Assembly (NCBI GenBank): GCA_038254435.1
Contig: JBBSGD010000062.1
Span: forward strand, 1 to 10,433
Direction of reading: 5' to 3'
DNA: 10,433 nt
DNA from: JBBSGD01 sp038254435
GTDB taxonomy: Bacteria; Actinomycetota; CADDZG01; WHSQ01
In this document: positions 1-6,409 of the stretch, piece after piece
How the letters are laid out: each line of letters begins with the position of its first letter
How positions within the stretch are numbered: position 1 is the stretch's first letter
The notes under the pieces: model-generated
What the model was told of the DNA's origin: nothing
The model's database searches: none
Seen by the model: the letters and a program-made list of their open reading frames with translations, nothing else
Translations under genes and position numbers: made by a program

Positions 1-1
1 A

Positions 2-1873
2 GAGGGCGGCGAAGCTGCCGGCCGGGCGACGCTGGGTGCCACCGAAGCGCGCGTCAAGGCGGTGCGCGAGCGGCGCGAGGTTGCCGAGCGCGAGCTGTCG
101 GACCAGAGCGGACAGCTCGAGGGTGCCGAGCGAGAGGTATGCGCGATCGAGACAGAGCTCGACAAGGCGACCGAGCAAGCCGCCGCTGCAGAGGCTCATC
201 TCGAAGAGGGGCGCGAGGAGTCCGAGCGCCTGGCCGCGCGCCTCGGAGCATCACACGCTGATCGTTCCGGGGCCGCTGCGCGTGTGACCGCGTTGGAGGA
301 GGTTGCCGAGCTGTTCGCCGGAGAGACCTCGGTGGTAAGCCGCCTGCAACCCTTGCTTCAGGACGCGCGCGACGGGGATCGCCTCGCCTCGGCGGACGAA
401 GATGCCGCTCGGCGGATCCTCGCGACGGCGAACGATGAGGTCGAGCGCCGCTGGCAGGCGGTCGCCGCCCTCGACGAGGAGCTTCGCCGGCTCGACGCGT
501 TGATGTCCGGCGCTGCCGCGCGCCTTGCGGGCCGCAGGCGAAAGAGAGAGCAGCGCGAGATCGAGCTCGCGGCCCTCGACGAGGAGCTGTCGCGCGCCTC
601 GGACGCTCTAGCTGCGGCGGAACGCAATGCCGCGGAGGAGCGCGCCGCCCTGCCGGCGCGTCGCGCTGCTCTGGCCGAGGCGAATGCCGTGAGGCAGGAC
701 GCGGAGACCAAGCTGAGCGTAGTGCGCCGGGCTGAGTCCGAGCTCGTTCGGTTGGCCGCCGACGCGCGCATGGAGGCACGCAGCGCGCAGGAGCGCGAGC
801 TGGCGGCGCAGCTGAGGCGCGAGGAGGCCGAGTCGGGGATCGCCGATGCGGAGCGGGCCCTCGGCGGGCTCGAGGATCTGCGCGCCTCGCTGGGCCGGGC
901 AAGGCAGCGTGCTCGGGGGATCGCACGGGTCGCTCTCGCCGCGGCGGAACGGGGTCGCACGTGGGCCGAGGAGGCGGAGGGTCGCGCCGGGAAGGTGCGC
1001 ACCGAAGCGCGCTCGTCCGAGCGCAAGCTCGCGTCGCTCCGCACACGCGAGCGTGAGCTCGGCCTCGGCCTCGAGCAGGTGGCCCACCGCCGTAACGAGG
1101 CAGAGGTTCGAAGGGCGCAGACCGGCGCCCGCATCGATGCGATCGCAGAGCGGGCGATGGACGAATGGGGACTGTCGCGCGACGGACTCGTGGCTTTCGG
1201 GCGCCTCGGGGCCGAGGAAGAGGACTCGGCGCGCGAGCGCGCCGCGAGGCTCGACCGGGACATGCGCCGTTTAGGCCCCGTCAATCCGCGCGCGGCCGAG
1301 GAGTACGAGGAGGTGCGCGAGCGCGAGACGTTCCTCGTGACACAGATAGAAGACCTCTCGTCTTCCAAGAACGATCTGATGAGGGTGATCAAAGAGGTAA
1401 ACGACACGATCGTGGAGGTCTTCGGCGAAGCCTTCGAGGCGGTCGCCGCGGAATTTCAAGGGGTCTTCGAACGTCTTTTCCCGGGAGGCGAAGGACGCCT
1501 GCGGCTCATCGACCCCGGTGACGTGCTGGCCAGCGGCATTGAAATCGATGCGAAGCCGGCCGGCAAGAACGTGCGCAAGCTGTCGCTTCTGTCTGGTGGC
1601 GAGCGGTCGCTGGTGGCGCTTGCGTTCCTGTTTGCGATCTTCAGGGCCCGGCCTTCTCCCTTCTATCTGCTCGACGAGGTCGAGGCGGCCCTGGACGATC
1701 TGAACTTGCAGCGCTTCCTCGGCCTGGTTGCGGAGCTGGAGGAGCGCGCGCAGGTACTCATCGTGTCCCATCAAAAGCGCACGATGGAGGCCGCAGACAT
1801 CCTCTACGGAGTGTCCATGGCCAAGGACGGAGTCTCCAAGGTCGTCGCCAAGCGCCTGGAGAAAGTCTCTTAA
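2..1873 (+). CDS. smc: Chromosome partition protein SMC, C-terminal part (5' end outside window)
   Basis: SMC is the ATPase core of the condensin-like complex that compacts and segregates bacterial chromosomes with ScpA and ScpB. The reading frame is open from the first bases, so the start lies upstream; 623 residues are visible, about half of a normal SMC. Visible residues 1-410 are a charged Glu/Arg/Ala-rich stretch expected to form the antiparallel coiled-coil arm; I do not recognise the hinge. From about residue 423 the sequence becomes the ATPase head: the family motif LGPVNPRAAEEYEE, then the ABC signature LSGGE (1589-1603), Walker B FYLLDE (from 1661), the D-loop ALDD (1688-1699) and the H-loop histidine in SHQKRT. 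The end, with GVSKVV, matches the family C-terminus. The stop is TAA at 1871-1873. The following ftsY is the usual neighbour in many bacteria. The Walker A head half is outside the window. Identity is certain from the head motifs. Confidence 0.97.
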   Translation, partial: EGGEAAGRATLGATEARVKAVRERREVAERELSDQSGQLEGAEREVCAIETELDKATEQAAAAEAHLEEGREESERLAARLGASHADRSGAAARVTALEEVAELFAGETSVVSRLQPLLQDARDGDRLASADEDAARRILATANDEVERRWQAVAALDEELRRLDALMSGAAARLAGRRRKREQREIELAALDEELSRASDALAAAERNAAEERAALPARRAALAEANAVRQDAETKLSVVRRAESELVRLAADARMEARSAQERELAAQLRREEAESGIADAERALGGLEDLRASLGRARQRARGIARVALAAAERGRTWAEEAEGRAGKVRTEARSSERKLASLRTRERELGLGLEQVAHRRNEAEVRRAQTGARIDAIAERAMDEWGLSRDGLVAFGRLGAEEEDSARERAARLDRDMRRLGPVNPRAAEEYEEVRERETFLVTQIEDLSSSKNDLMRVIKEVNDTIVEVFGEAFEAVAAEFQGVFERLFPGGEGRLRLIDPGDVLASGIEIDAKPAGKNVRKLSLLSGGERSLVALAFLFAIFRARPSPFYLLDEVEAALDDLNLQRFLGLVAELEERAQVLIVSHQKRTMEAADILYGVSMAKDGVSKVVAKRLEKVS

Positions 1874-1920
1874 GCCGGGAAGGAGCGGCCGGCTCGTAGG
1901 CCCGCCGCGAGTGCGTCGTT

Positions 1921-1926
1921 TAGCCT
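1921..1926 (+). promoter_or_regulatory. Possible -10 element of a leaderless ftsY transcript
   Basis: The hexamer TAGCCT fits the loose actinobacterial -10 pattern TAnnnT and ends 7 nt before the ftsY ATG, which would place transcription initiation at or next to the start codon. The ATG has no clear Shine-Dalgarno sequence directly upstream; the GGAAGGAG at 1878-1885 is almost 50 nt away. I see no convincing -35 element. This is inference from spacing only, and cotranscription with smc is equally possible. Confidence 0.2.
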
Positions 1927-1933
1927 TTGGGCC

Positions 1934-3061
1934 ATGTCGACAACGGAGCTGATCGTCATCGTTGCGGTGGTTCTGGTTCTGGTCGTCGCGGGCGCCGCCC
2001 TGCTGACCCGGTCCCGCCGCTCGTCCGCAAGGCAGGATCTGCGGGCGGTCGAGCACGCGGTCCACCATGAGCCTGCCGAGTCGGCCACTGAGGCGCCGGC
2101 TAAGGAAGCCGCAGAGGACCGCGACCCTCGTGCCGGGGCCCTGGAAGCCCGGCCGCCCATCGTGGAGCCGGGGCCCGGCCTGCGCGCCAGACTCGGCAAG
2201 AGCCGCAGGTTCCTGTCCGAGCAGCTTGCCGTCGTCTTCGGCGGAGTTGCCGGCGAGGACACCTGGGAGGACCTCGAAACGGTCCTCATCCAGGCGGACG
2301 TGGGAGTCGGCGTCGCAACCCGCATAACCGGGGATTTGAAGGTCAAGGCGCGCGAGCGGCGCATCACGGACGGCTCCGAGCTTCGCTCCCTGCTGGCCGA
2401 GACCATCGTCGAGATATTCGAGGGGGGCCCCGAGCGCTCGCTCGTCATGGCGCCAAACGGTCCCTCGGTGTGGATGGTCGTGGGGGTAAACGGCACCGGC
2501 AAGACCACCACGATCGGCAAACTGGCACGTGACCTAACGCAGCGGGGCCGCACCGTCGCCCTTGCCGCAGCCGACACATTCAGGGCCGCCGCCGACGAGC
2601 AGCTCGGCGTGTGGGGACAGCGCTCGGGTGCCCATGTGGTGCGCCATCAACCCGGAGGAGACCCCGCGGCGGTGGCCTTCGATGCCTACCAGTACGCCCG
2701 CGCTCGCGACTACGACATGCTGATCGTGGATACCGCGGGCCGGCTGCACACCAAGATCCCGTTGATGGACGAGCTCGCCAAGGTGCGCCGCGTCATCGAG
2801 AAGCAGGGCGCCGTGCACGAGGTGCTCCTCGTCCTCGATGCGACGGCAGGTCAGAACGGGCTCGTGCAGGCTCGCCAGTTCGCCGACGCGCTCGGTGTGA
2901 CGGGAATCGTGCTGACGAAGCTCGACGGGACGGCCAGGGGCGGCATCGCCATAGCGGTGGAGGAGTCGCTCGGTCTCCCGATCAAGCTCGTGGGGGTGGG
3001 CGAGGGAATCGACGACCTCGAGCCGTTCGACCCCAAGATTTTTGTCGACGCACTGATATGA
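1934..3061 (+). CDS. ftsY: Signal recognition particle receptor FtsY
   Basis: FtsY is the membrane-associated SRP receptor GTPase; it pairs with Ffh to hand ribosome-nascent chains to the Sec translocon. The 375-residue protein has an N-terminal hydrophobic segment (about residues 5-24) followed by RSRR, a typical single membrane anchor. A Glu/Ala-rich linker (about 35-80) follows, then the NG domain from about 85. GTPase motifs are complete: G1 GVNGTGKT (184-191), the insertion-box motif DTFRAAA (214-220), G3 DTAGR (266-270), G4 TKLD (328-331) and the closing GVGEGIDDL (354-362). Lack of a methionine-rich M domain separates it from Ffh. The ATG is chosen because it includes the membrane segment. 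It lies 60 nt after smc, and its stop is 19 nt before the SDR gene, so cotranscription with the downstream genes is likely. Canonical in every motif checked. Confidence 0.97.
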   Translation: MSTTELIVIVAVVLVLVVAGAALLTRSRRSSARQDLRAVEHAVHHEPAESATEAPAKEAAEDRDPRAGALEARPPIVEPGPGLRARLGKSRRFLSEQLAVVFGGVAGEDTWEDLETVLIQADVGVGVATRITGDLKVKARERRITDGSELRSLLAETIVEIFEGGPERSLVMAPNGPSVWMVVGVNGTGKTTTIGKLARDLTQRGRTVALAAADTFRAAADEQLGVWGQRSGAHVVRHQPGGDPAAVAFDAYQYARARDYDMLIVDTAGRLHTKIPLMDELAKVRRVIEKQGAVHEVLLVLDATAGQNGLVQARQFADALGVTGIVLTKLDGTARGGIAIAVEESLGLPIKLVGVGEGIDDLEPFDPKIFVDALI

Positions 3062-3067
3062 ACGCGC

Positions 3068-3074
3068 GGAGGAG
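3068..3074 (+). promoter_or_regulatory. Shine-Dalgarno site of the SDR gene
   Basis: GGAGGAG lies 6 nt before the ATG at 3081. It supports that start and shows the SDR gene has its own strong ribosome binding site rather than being translational read-over from ftsY. Confidence 0.7.
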
Positions 3075-3080
3075 CGGAGC

Positions 3081-3983
3081 ATGAAGATAGTGCTTGCGGG
3101 CGGGACGGGGTTTGTCGGGCGTCACGTCGGCAAGGCGCTGCTCGAAGCCGGCTACGAGGTCACAGTCATCAGCCGCAGCCCCCACAAGGTCTCCGAGGTG
3201 CCGGAGTTGGCCGGCGCCAACGCAAGCAGCGGTGACGTCACCGATCCCTCGTCGCTGCTCGGGCGGCTCGAGGACGCAGACGCGGTAATCGGCGCGGTCC
3301 AGTTCCCAAACTTCCCCGTCGAGCAGCCGAGCAGGGGGCTCACGTTCGAGCGCTACGACCGGCGCGGGACCGAGTACCTACTCGCGGAGGCGGCACGCAC
3401 CTCGATCAAGAAGTACGTCTACATCTCGGGTGTCGGCGCCGATTCTTCGAGCGACAAGCCGTGGTACCGGGCCAAGGGCCGCGCCGAGGAAGCCATCAAG
3501 GCATCTGGTCTCGACTACGCGATCGTGCGGCCCTCGTGGGCTTACGGTCCGGGCGACAAGGCCCTCAACCGCTACGTCGGCATCGCAAGGTTCTCTCCCG
3601 TGCTGCCGCGCCTCGGCCTGCGCCCGCAACGGATTCAGCCGGTGCATGTCGATGACATCGCCCTTGCGGTGAGGCGCATCTTCGAGCGTGACGCGTGGGA
3701 CCGTACCTTCGAGATCGGGGGGCCGCGCGTGATGACGATGAGCGAGATCATCGCGACCATGCTGGACGTGCTCGGCAAGAAGCGGCTCGTCGTCCCTGTG
3801 CCGAGCCCTCTTGCAAAGCTCGGCACCGCTGCGCTCGACCTCTTCCCGTCGCCTCCGATGAACCCCAGGGGCGTCGAGTTCGCGGTGCAGGACGGCCTTG
3901 CCGACAACACCGAGCTCGAGCGCACGCTCGATGTGCATCCTGTCGAGCTGCGCGAGGGGCTGTCGCGCTATTTGAGGAGCTAG
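3081..3983 (+). CDS. Atypical SDR / NAD(P)-binding epimerase-like protein (NDUFA9-like)
   Basis: This 300-residue protein has an N-terminal Rossmann fold: the glycine motif GGTGFVG (7-13), an S-R pair after strand 2 (31-32) that would favour NADP(H), and an acidic GDVTD turn (51-55). The mid-region YISGVGA (114-120), followed by WYRAK (128-132) and the substrate-side VRPSWAYGPGD (149-159), matches atypical extended SDRs of the NDUFA9/complex-I-associated type. In these the classical YxxxK catalytic pair is altered; here the spacing is Y129-xx-K132. Such proteins bind NAD(P) or act on quinone- or sugar-like substrates; the substrate cannot be read from the sequence. No signal peptide is seen; near the C-terminus there is only a short apolar stretch (about 241-256). 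It sits 19 nt after ftsY and 3 nt before ffh, inside the SRP gene pair. No link to protein targeting is evident, so I read it as an operon passenger. Fold is secure, function is not. Confidence 0.9.
   Translation: MKIVLAGGTGFVGRHVGKALLEAGYEVTVISRSPHKVSEVPELAGANASSGDVTDPSSLLGRLEDADAVIGAVQFPNFPVEQPSRGLTFERYDRRGTEYLLAEAARTSIKKYVYISGVGADSSSDKPWYRAKGRAEEAIKASGLDYAIVRPSWAYGPGDKALNRYVGIARFSPVLPRLGLRPQRIQPVHVDDIALAVRRIFERDAWDRTFEIGGPRVMTMSEIIATMLDVLGKKRLVVPVPSPLAKLGTAALDLFPSPPMNPRGVEFAVQDGLADNTELERTLDVHPVELREGLSRYLRS
3974..3979 (+). promoter_or_regulatory. Shine-Dalgarno site that fixes the TTG start of ffh
   Basis: GAGGAG ends 7 nt before the TTG at 3987 and lies inside the last codons of the SDR gene. 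It makes the TTG codon the credible ffh start, with the product beginning MFDSLSDRF as in the family. Confidence 0.7.
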
Positions 3984-3986
3984 GGC

Positions 3987-5333
3987 TTGTTTGACTCACT
4001 CAGCGATCGCTTCGAGGACATCTTCGCGCGCCTTCGGTCTCGTGGGCGCCTCAGCGAGAAGCAAGTGGAAGAGGTTCTGCGTGAGATTCGCCTCGCGCTC
4101 CTCGAGGCCGACGTATCACTCAAGGTGGTAAAGGCATTCGTCGCGAACATACGCGAGCGCGCTGCCGGGGCCGAGATACATAAGAGCCTTACGCCGGCCC
4201 AGCAAGTCATCAAGATCGTGCACGCTGCCTTGATCGACGTTCTCGGCAAGGAAGCTGCGGGACTCGAGGTGGCGCCCCGGCCCCCGCGCGTCCTGCTGGT
4301 AGCCGGTCTCCAGGGGTCCGGCAAGACGACTGCGGCTGCCAAGCTGGCGCGCCACCTCAAGTCGCAAGGAAGACGTCCTCTCCTCGCCGCGTGTGACCTG
4401 CGCAGGCCCGCCGCGGTGCGCCAGCTGCAGCTGCTCGGCGAGCAGGTCGGCGTGCCCGTCCATGCCGGCGGCACGGGTGAGGACCCGCTGCCCGTTGCCG
4501 CCGCGTCGCTGAAGGAAGCGCGGGACGAGGGCTACACCGACCTCATCGTGGACACCGCGGGCCGGATGCACGTCGATCCCGAGCTCATGGCGGAGTTGCA
4601 CCGCCTCGAGCAAGCAGTGAGCCCGACCGAGACCCTTCTCGTGTGCGACGCGATGACCGGCCAGGACGCGGTCAACGTGGCGGAGTCCTTCCTTGCGGAA
4701 GTGAGAGTGACCGGAATCATCCTTACCAAGCTCGACGGAGATGCACGCGGCGGCGCGGCTTTGTCCATGGCGTACGTCACCGCGCGCCCCATCAAGTTCG
4801 CAGGGGTGGGCGAGAAGACCGGCGATCTCGAGCCCTTCTACCCGGACCGCATGGCGTCGCGCATCCTCGGCATGGGGGACATGCTCACGCTGATCGAGAA
4901 AGCCGAGCAGGCCTTCGATCAGGACGAGGCCCAAGAGATGGAGGCCAAGCTCCGCAGGGCCGAGTTCACCTTCGAGGACTTCCTCGACCAGATGCAGGCT
5001 CTCAAGAAGATGGGGCCCCTGTCCCAGGTAATCGGGATGATGCCGGGCCTGGGCAAGCTCCCGCTCGGAGACGATCAGATGGACAAGCAGCTGCCCAGGG
5101 TCGAGGCCATAATCCGCTCGATGACGCTCGAGGAGCGCCTCAACCCGCACGTTCTGAACGGGAGCCGCAGACGCCGCATCGCGTCCGGCTCGGGCACCAG
5201 CATCCAGGACGTCAACCAGCTCGTGAAGCAGTTCGATCAGGTCCGCAAGCTCATGAAATCAATGTCGGGCGGAAAGATGGGCAAGGGGCGCATGCCCGGC
5301 GGGATGAAGCTTCCCCCCGGCATGGGACTCTGA
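3987..5333 (+). CDS. ffh: Signal recognition particle protein Ffh
   Basis: Ffh is the GTPase and signal-sequence-binding subunit of the SRP; with 4.5S RNA it binds emerging hydrophobic signal sequences and docks on FtsY. The 448-residue length is normal. Residues 1-95 form the helical N domain. The G domain follows with G1 GLQGSGKT (107-114), DLRRPAA (137-143), G3 DTAGR (189-193), G4 TKLD (247-250) and GVGEKTGDL (273-281). The M domain starts near 297 and carries the basic RNA-binding stretch SRRRRIASGSGTS (393-405), then a methionine/glycine-rich tail. The start is TTG, chosen because translation then begins with the family N-terminus MFDSLSDRF and a Shine-Dalgarno lies 7 nt upstream. Only 3 nt separate it from the SDR stop, so the two are surely coupled. 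The 4.5S RNA gene (ffs) is not seen in the window. Confidence 0.98.
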   Translation: MFDSLSDRFEDIFARLRSRGRLSEKQVEEVLREIRLALLEADVSLKVVKAFVANIRERAAGAEIHKSLTPAQQVIKIVHAALIDVLGKEAAGLEVAPRPPRVLLVAGLQGSGKTTAAAKLARHLKSQGRRPLLAACDLRRPAAVRQLQLLGEQVGVPVHAGGTGEDPLPVAAASLKEARDEGYTDLIVDTAGRMHVDPELMAELHRLEQAVSPTETLLVCDAMTGQDAVNVAESFLAEVRVTGIILTKLDGDARGGAALSMAYVTARPIKFAGVGEKTGDLEPFYPDRMASRILGMGDMLTLIEKAEQAFDQDEAQEMEAKLRRAEFTFEDFLDQMQALKKMGPLSQVIGMMPGLGKLPLGDDQMDKQLPRVEAIIRSMTLEERLNPHVLNGSRRRRIASGSGTSIQDVNQLVKQFDQVRKLMKSMSGGKMGKGRMPGGMKLPPGMGL

Positions 5334-5465
5334 CGCAAACGTCCTCGAGTACCGGTAAGGGCGCAGGTTCCCGGCGCAGGCAGGCTCAAAGCGGCGTGCT
5401 GGTAACATGCCGGGGCGGGATGTTGCGCCGCCGGGCCGCGCCCGTCCGCCAAATCACCATTCACC

Positions 5466-5471
5466 AGGAGG
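5466..5471 (+). promoter_or_regulatory. Shine-Dalgarno site that fixes the TTG start of rpsP
   Basis: AGGAGG is a full anti-Shine-Dalgarno match, 4 nt before the TTG at 5476, a little closer than usual. No ATG or GTG lies nearby that would yield a normal S16 N-terminus, so this site decides the start. Confidence 0.7.
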
Positions 5472-5475
5472 ACAG

Positions 5476-5907
5476 TTGGTCAAGATCAGGTTGAAGCGCG
5501 TCGGCAAGAGGAAGCAGCCGTCCTACCGCGTGGTGGTGGCCGATTCCCGCAGCCCGCGCGACGGCAGGATCATCGAATCGATAGGGCACTACCAGCCACT
5601 GCAGGATCCGTCCATCGTGGCCATCGACTCCTCTCGAGCCGTGCACTGGCTCGAGCGCGGCGCCCAGCCCTCGCCCCCCGTGAGAAAGCTCCTCGAGATC
5701 TCCGGTGCGTGGGCGGAGTTCACCGGGCAGGCTCCGCCGGCCCCTGCGGACAGCCGTCGCAAGGCTACGCCTGCGGAGTCGGTGACGGCTCCCGCGGCCT
5801 CGGTAGGCGAGGGAGGCGAAGAGGCCTCGGACTCGGAGGTCGAATCCCACGCGGCCGGGGCGAGCGAGCAGGATGATGCCGGTGCCGGGCAGGAGCCGAC
5901 CTCGTGA
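5476..5907 (+). CDS. rpsP: 30S ribosomal protein S16 with acidic C-terminal extension
   Basis: S16 is an assembly protein of the 30S subunit body that binds 16S rRNA. The first 80 residues match the family: MVKIRLKRVGKRKQPSYRVV, then VADSRSPRDGRIIESIGHYQPL, and the C-terminal helix with PVRKLLEISGAW. Total length is 143 residues against roughly 80-90 for a minimal S16. Residues about 84-143 are a Pro/Ala/Ser/Glu-rich, probably disordered acidic tail, a feature known from actinobacterial S16. A longer in-frame reading from 5407 exists, but its added residues look nothing like S16, and the TTG at 5476 has a strong Shine-Dalgarno. The 142-nt gap after ffh probably holds an rpsP promoter; TAACAT at 5403-5408 could be a -10, without a clear -35. 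The stop overlaps the khpA start by 4 nt. Confidence 0.96.
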   Translation: MVKIRLKRVGKRKQPSYRVVVADSRSPRDGRIIESIGHYQPLQDPSIVAIDSSRAVHWLERGAQPSPPVRKLLEISGAWAEFTGQAPPAPADSRRKATPAESVTAPAASVGEGGEEASDSEVESHAAGASEQDDAGAGQEPTS

Positions 5908-6140
5908 GCCGTGCGCTCCTCGAGTACGTAGGGCCGTGGCTCATCGATCACCCCGACGAGATGCAGATAGACGAGCTCGAGGAAGAGGGCGGCTCAACCG
6001 TCCTGGAAGTATCGGTCAACGCCGAAGACGTGGGCAAGCTCATCGGCCGCCGCGGCCGCATCATCCGTTCACTTCGCATGCTGGCACGCGCCGCCGGGCA
6101 GCGCGACGGCCGTTCGGTCACCGTCGAGGTGGTCGACTAA
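5904..6140 (+). CDS. khpA: KH-domain RNA-binding protein KhpA
   Basis: KhpA (YlqC family) is a small single-KH RNA-binding protein; in Gram-positive bacteria it works with KhpB in post-transcriptional control linked to cell elongation and division. The product is 78 residues, the normal size. The KH signature is visible as KLIGRRGRIIRSLR, with the GxxG loop at residues 48-51 (GRRG), preceded by a beta strand STVLEVSVNA and followed by SVTVEVVD. Translation starts at GTG 5904, overlapping the rpsP stop by 4 nt, with AGGAG (5891-5895) 8 nt upstream, which implies translational coupling to S16. In most Actinomycetota and Firmicutes rimM, trmD and rplS follow khpA. Here a non-coding gap and unrelated surface-protein genes follow instead. 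Confidence 0.94.
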   Translation: MSRALLEYVGPWLIDHPDEMQIDELEEEGGSTVLEVSVNAEDVGKLIGRRGRIIRSLRMLARAAGQRDGRSVTVEVVD

Positions 6141-6153
6141 TCTTCGGCCCGCG

Positions 6154-6186
6154 CGGCTGCCGGCCGGCCACACCGCCAAGCAGCCG
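6154..6186 (+). terminator. Weak inverted repeat after khpA, possible terminator
   Basis: CGGCTGC (6154-6160) pairs with GCAGCCG (6180-6186), enclosing a GC-rich segment that has its own CCGGCCGG-type palindrome. It starts 13 nt after the khpA stop. What follows is CTTTCGCACTCTT, only mildly T-rich, so an intrinsic terminator is possible but not convincing. Position after the last operon gene is the main support. Confidence 0.3.
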
Positions 6187-6335
6187 GCTTTCGCACTCTT
6201 CCGCTCACTACGTTGGTGACTTTCAGAAGCGGCAGGGGGGAGACCGAAAGAGGTCGAACGAGCTCGTAGCAACAAGACCCTGTGGGCATAACTAGTTACT
6301 TCTAGCCATCCAAAGTGGTCTATTCGGGCTATGGG

Positions 6336-6365
6336 TTTCCCCCACCGACCGGTGTAAAAGGGAAA
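6336..6365 (+). promoter_or_regulatory. Nested hairpin in the leader of the SpoIID-like gene
   Basis: TTTCCC (6336-6341) pairs with GGGAAA (6360-6365), and inside it CACC (6343-6346) pairs with GGTG (6351-6354) around a GACC loop. That gives 10 base pairs with a short asymmetric bulge. It lies 44 nt before the start codon. No T-run follows, so it is more likely a cis-regulatory or mRNA-stabilising element than a terminator. Confidence 0.4.
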
Positions 6366-6409
6366 TAGTTCTCAACGCTGCGTGGAGCGGGACAAAGGGG
6401 GCAGAGGCA

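Larger units (their letters stand above)
6141..6409 (+). other. Non-coding gap with a series of inverted repeats
   Basis: No credible gene lies in these 269 nt on either strand. In order it holds: the weak repeat after khpA; CCGCT (6201-6205) pairing with AGCGG (6228-6232), with CAC/GTG nested inside; GACC-GAAAGA-GGTC (6242-6255); the palindrome CGAGCTCG (6259-6266); the 10-nt perfect palindrome TAACTAGTTA (6289-6298); TAGCC (6303-6307) with GGCTA (6327-6331); and a nested hairpin at 6336-6365. Such density suggests a structured 5' leader or operator region for the surface-protein gene at 6410. I do not recognise a known riboswitch consensus, and checks by eye against the c-di-AMP (ydaO) and c-di-GMP (GEMM) cores failed. 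No clear -35/-10 pair is seen. Confidence 0.5.

Noticed and set aside
54..1407. Long minus-strand open frames opposite smc (54-1046 and 358-1407)
   Set aside because: They are Arg/Pro/Ser-rich low-complexity translations typical of antisense frames in GC-rich coiled-coil genes, and the plus strand carries clear SMC motifs.
1271..2068. Minus-strand open frame spanning the smc-ftsY junction
   Set aside because: It overlaps two certain genes and has no motif or ribosome binding site; treated as a shadow frame.
4116..5150. Minus-strand open frame of 344 codons opposite ffh
   Set aside because: It contains no recognisable domain and mirrors the codon pattern of ffh, whose plus-strand motifs are complete.
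5409..5436. Hairpin GGCGG (5414-5418) with CCGCC (5428-5432) in the rpsP leader
   Set aside because: Only 5 contiguous base pairs, extended by GCC/GGC across bulges, in very GC-rich sequence with no T-run; likely chance, so not listed as a terminator or S16 autoregulatory element.
5407..5475. Longer S16 start at ATG 5407
   Set aside because: The 23 added residues do not resemble any S16 N-terminus, and TTG 5476 has a strong Shine-Dalgarno directly upstream.
6141..6409. c-di-AMP (ydaO) or c-di-GMP (GEMM) riboswitch upstream of the SpoIID-like gene
   Set aside because: Considered because cell-wall hydrolases often carry such leaders, but the conserved cores of these classes are not visible by eye.
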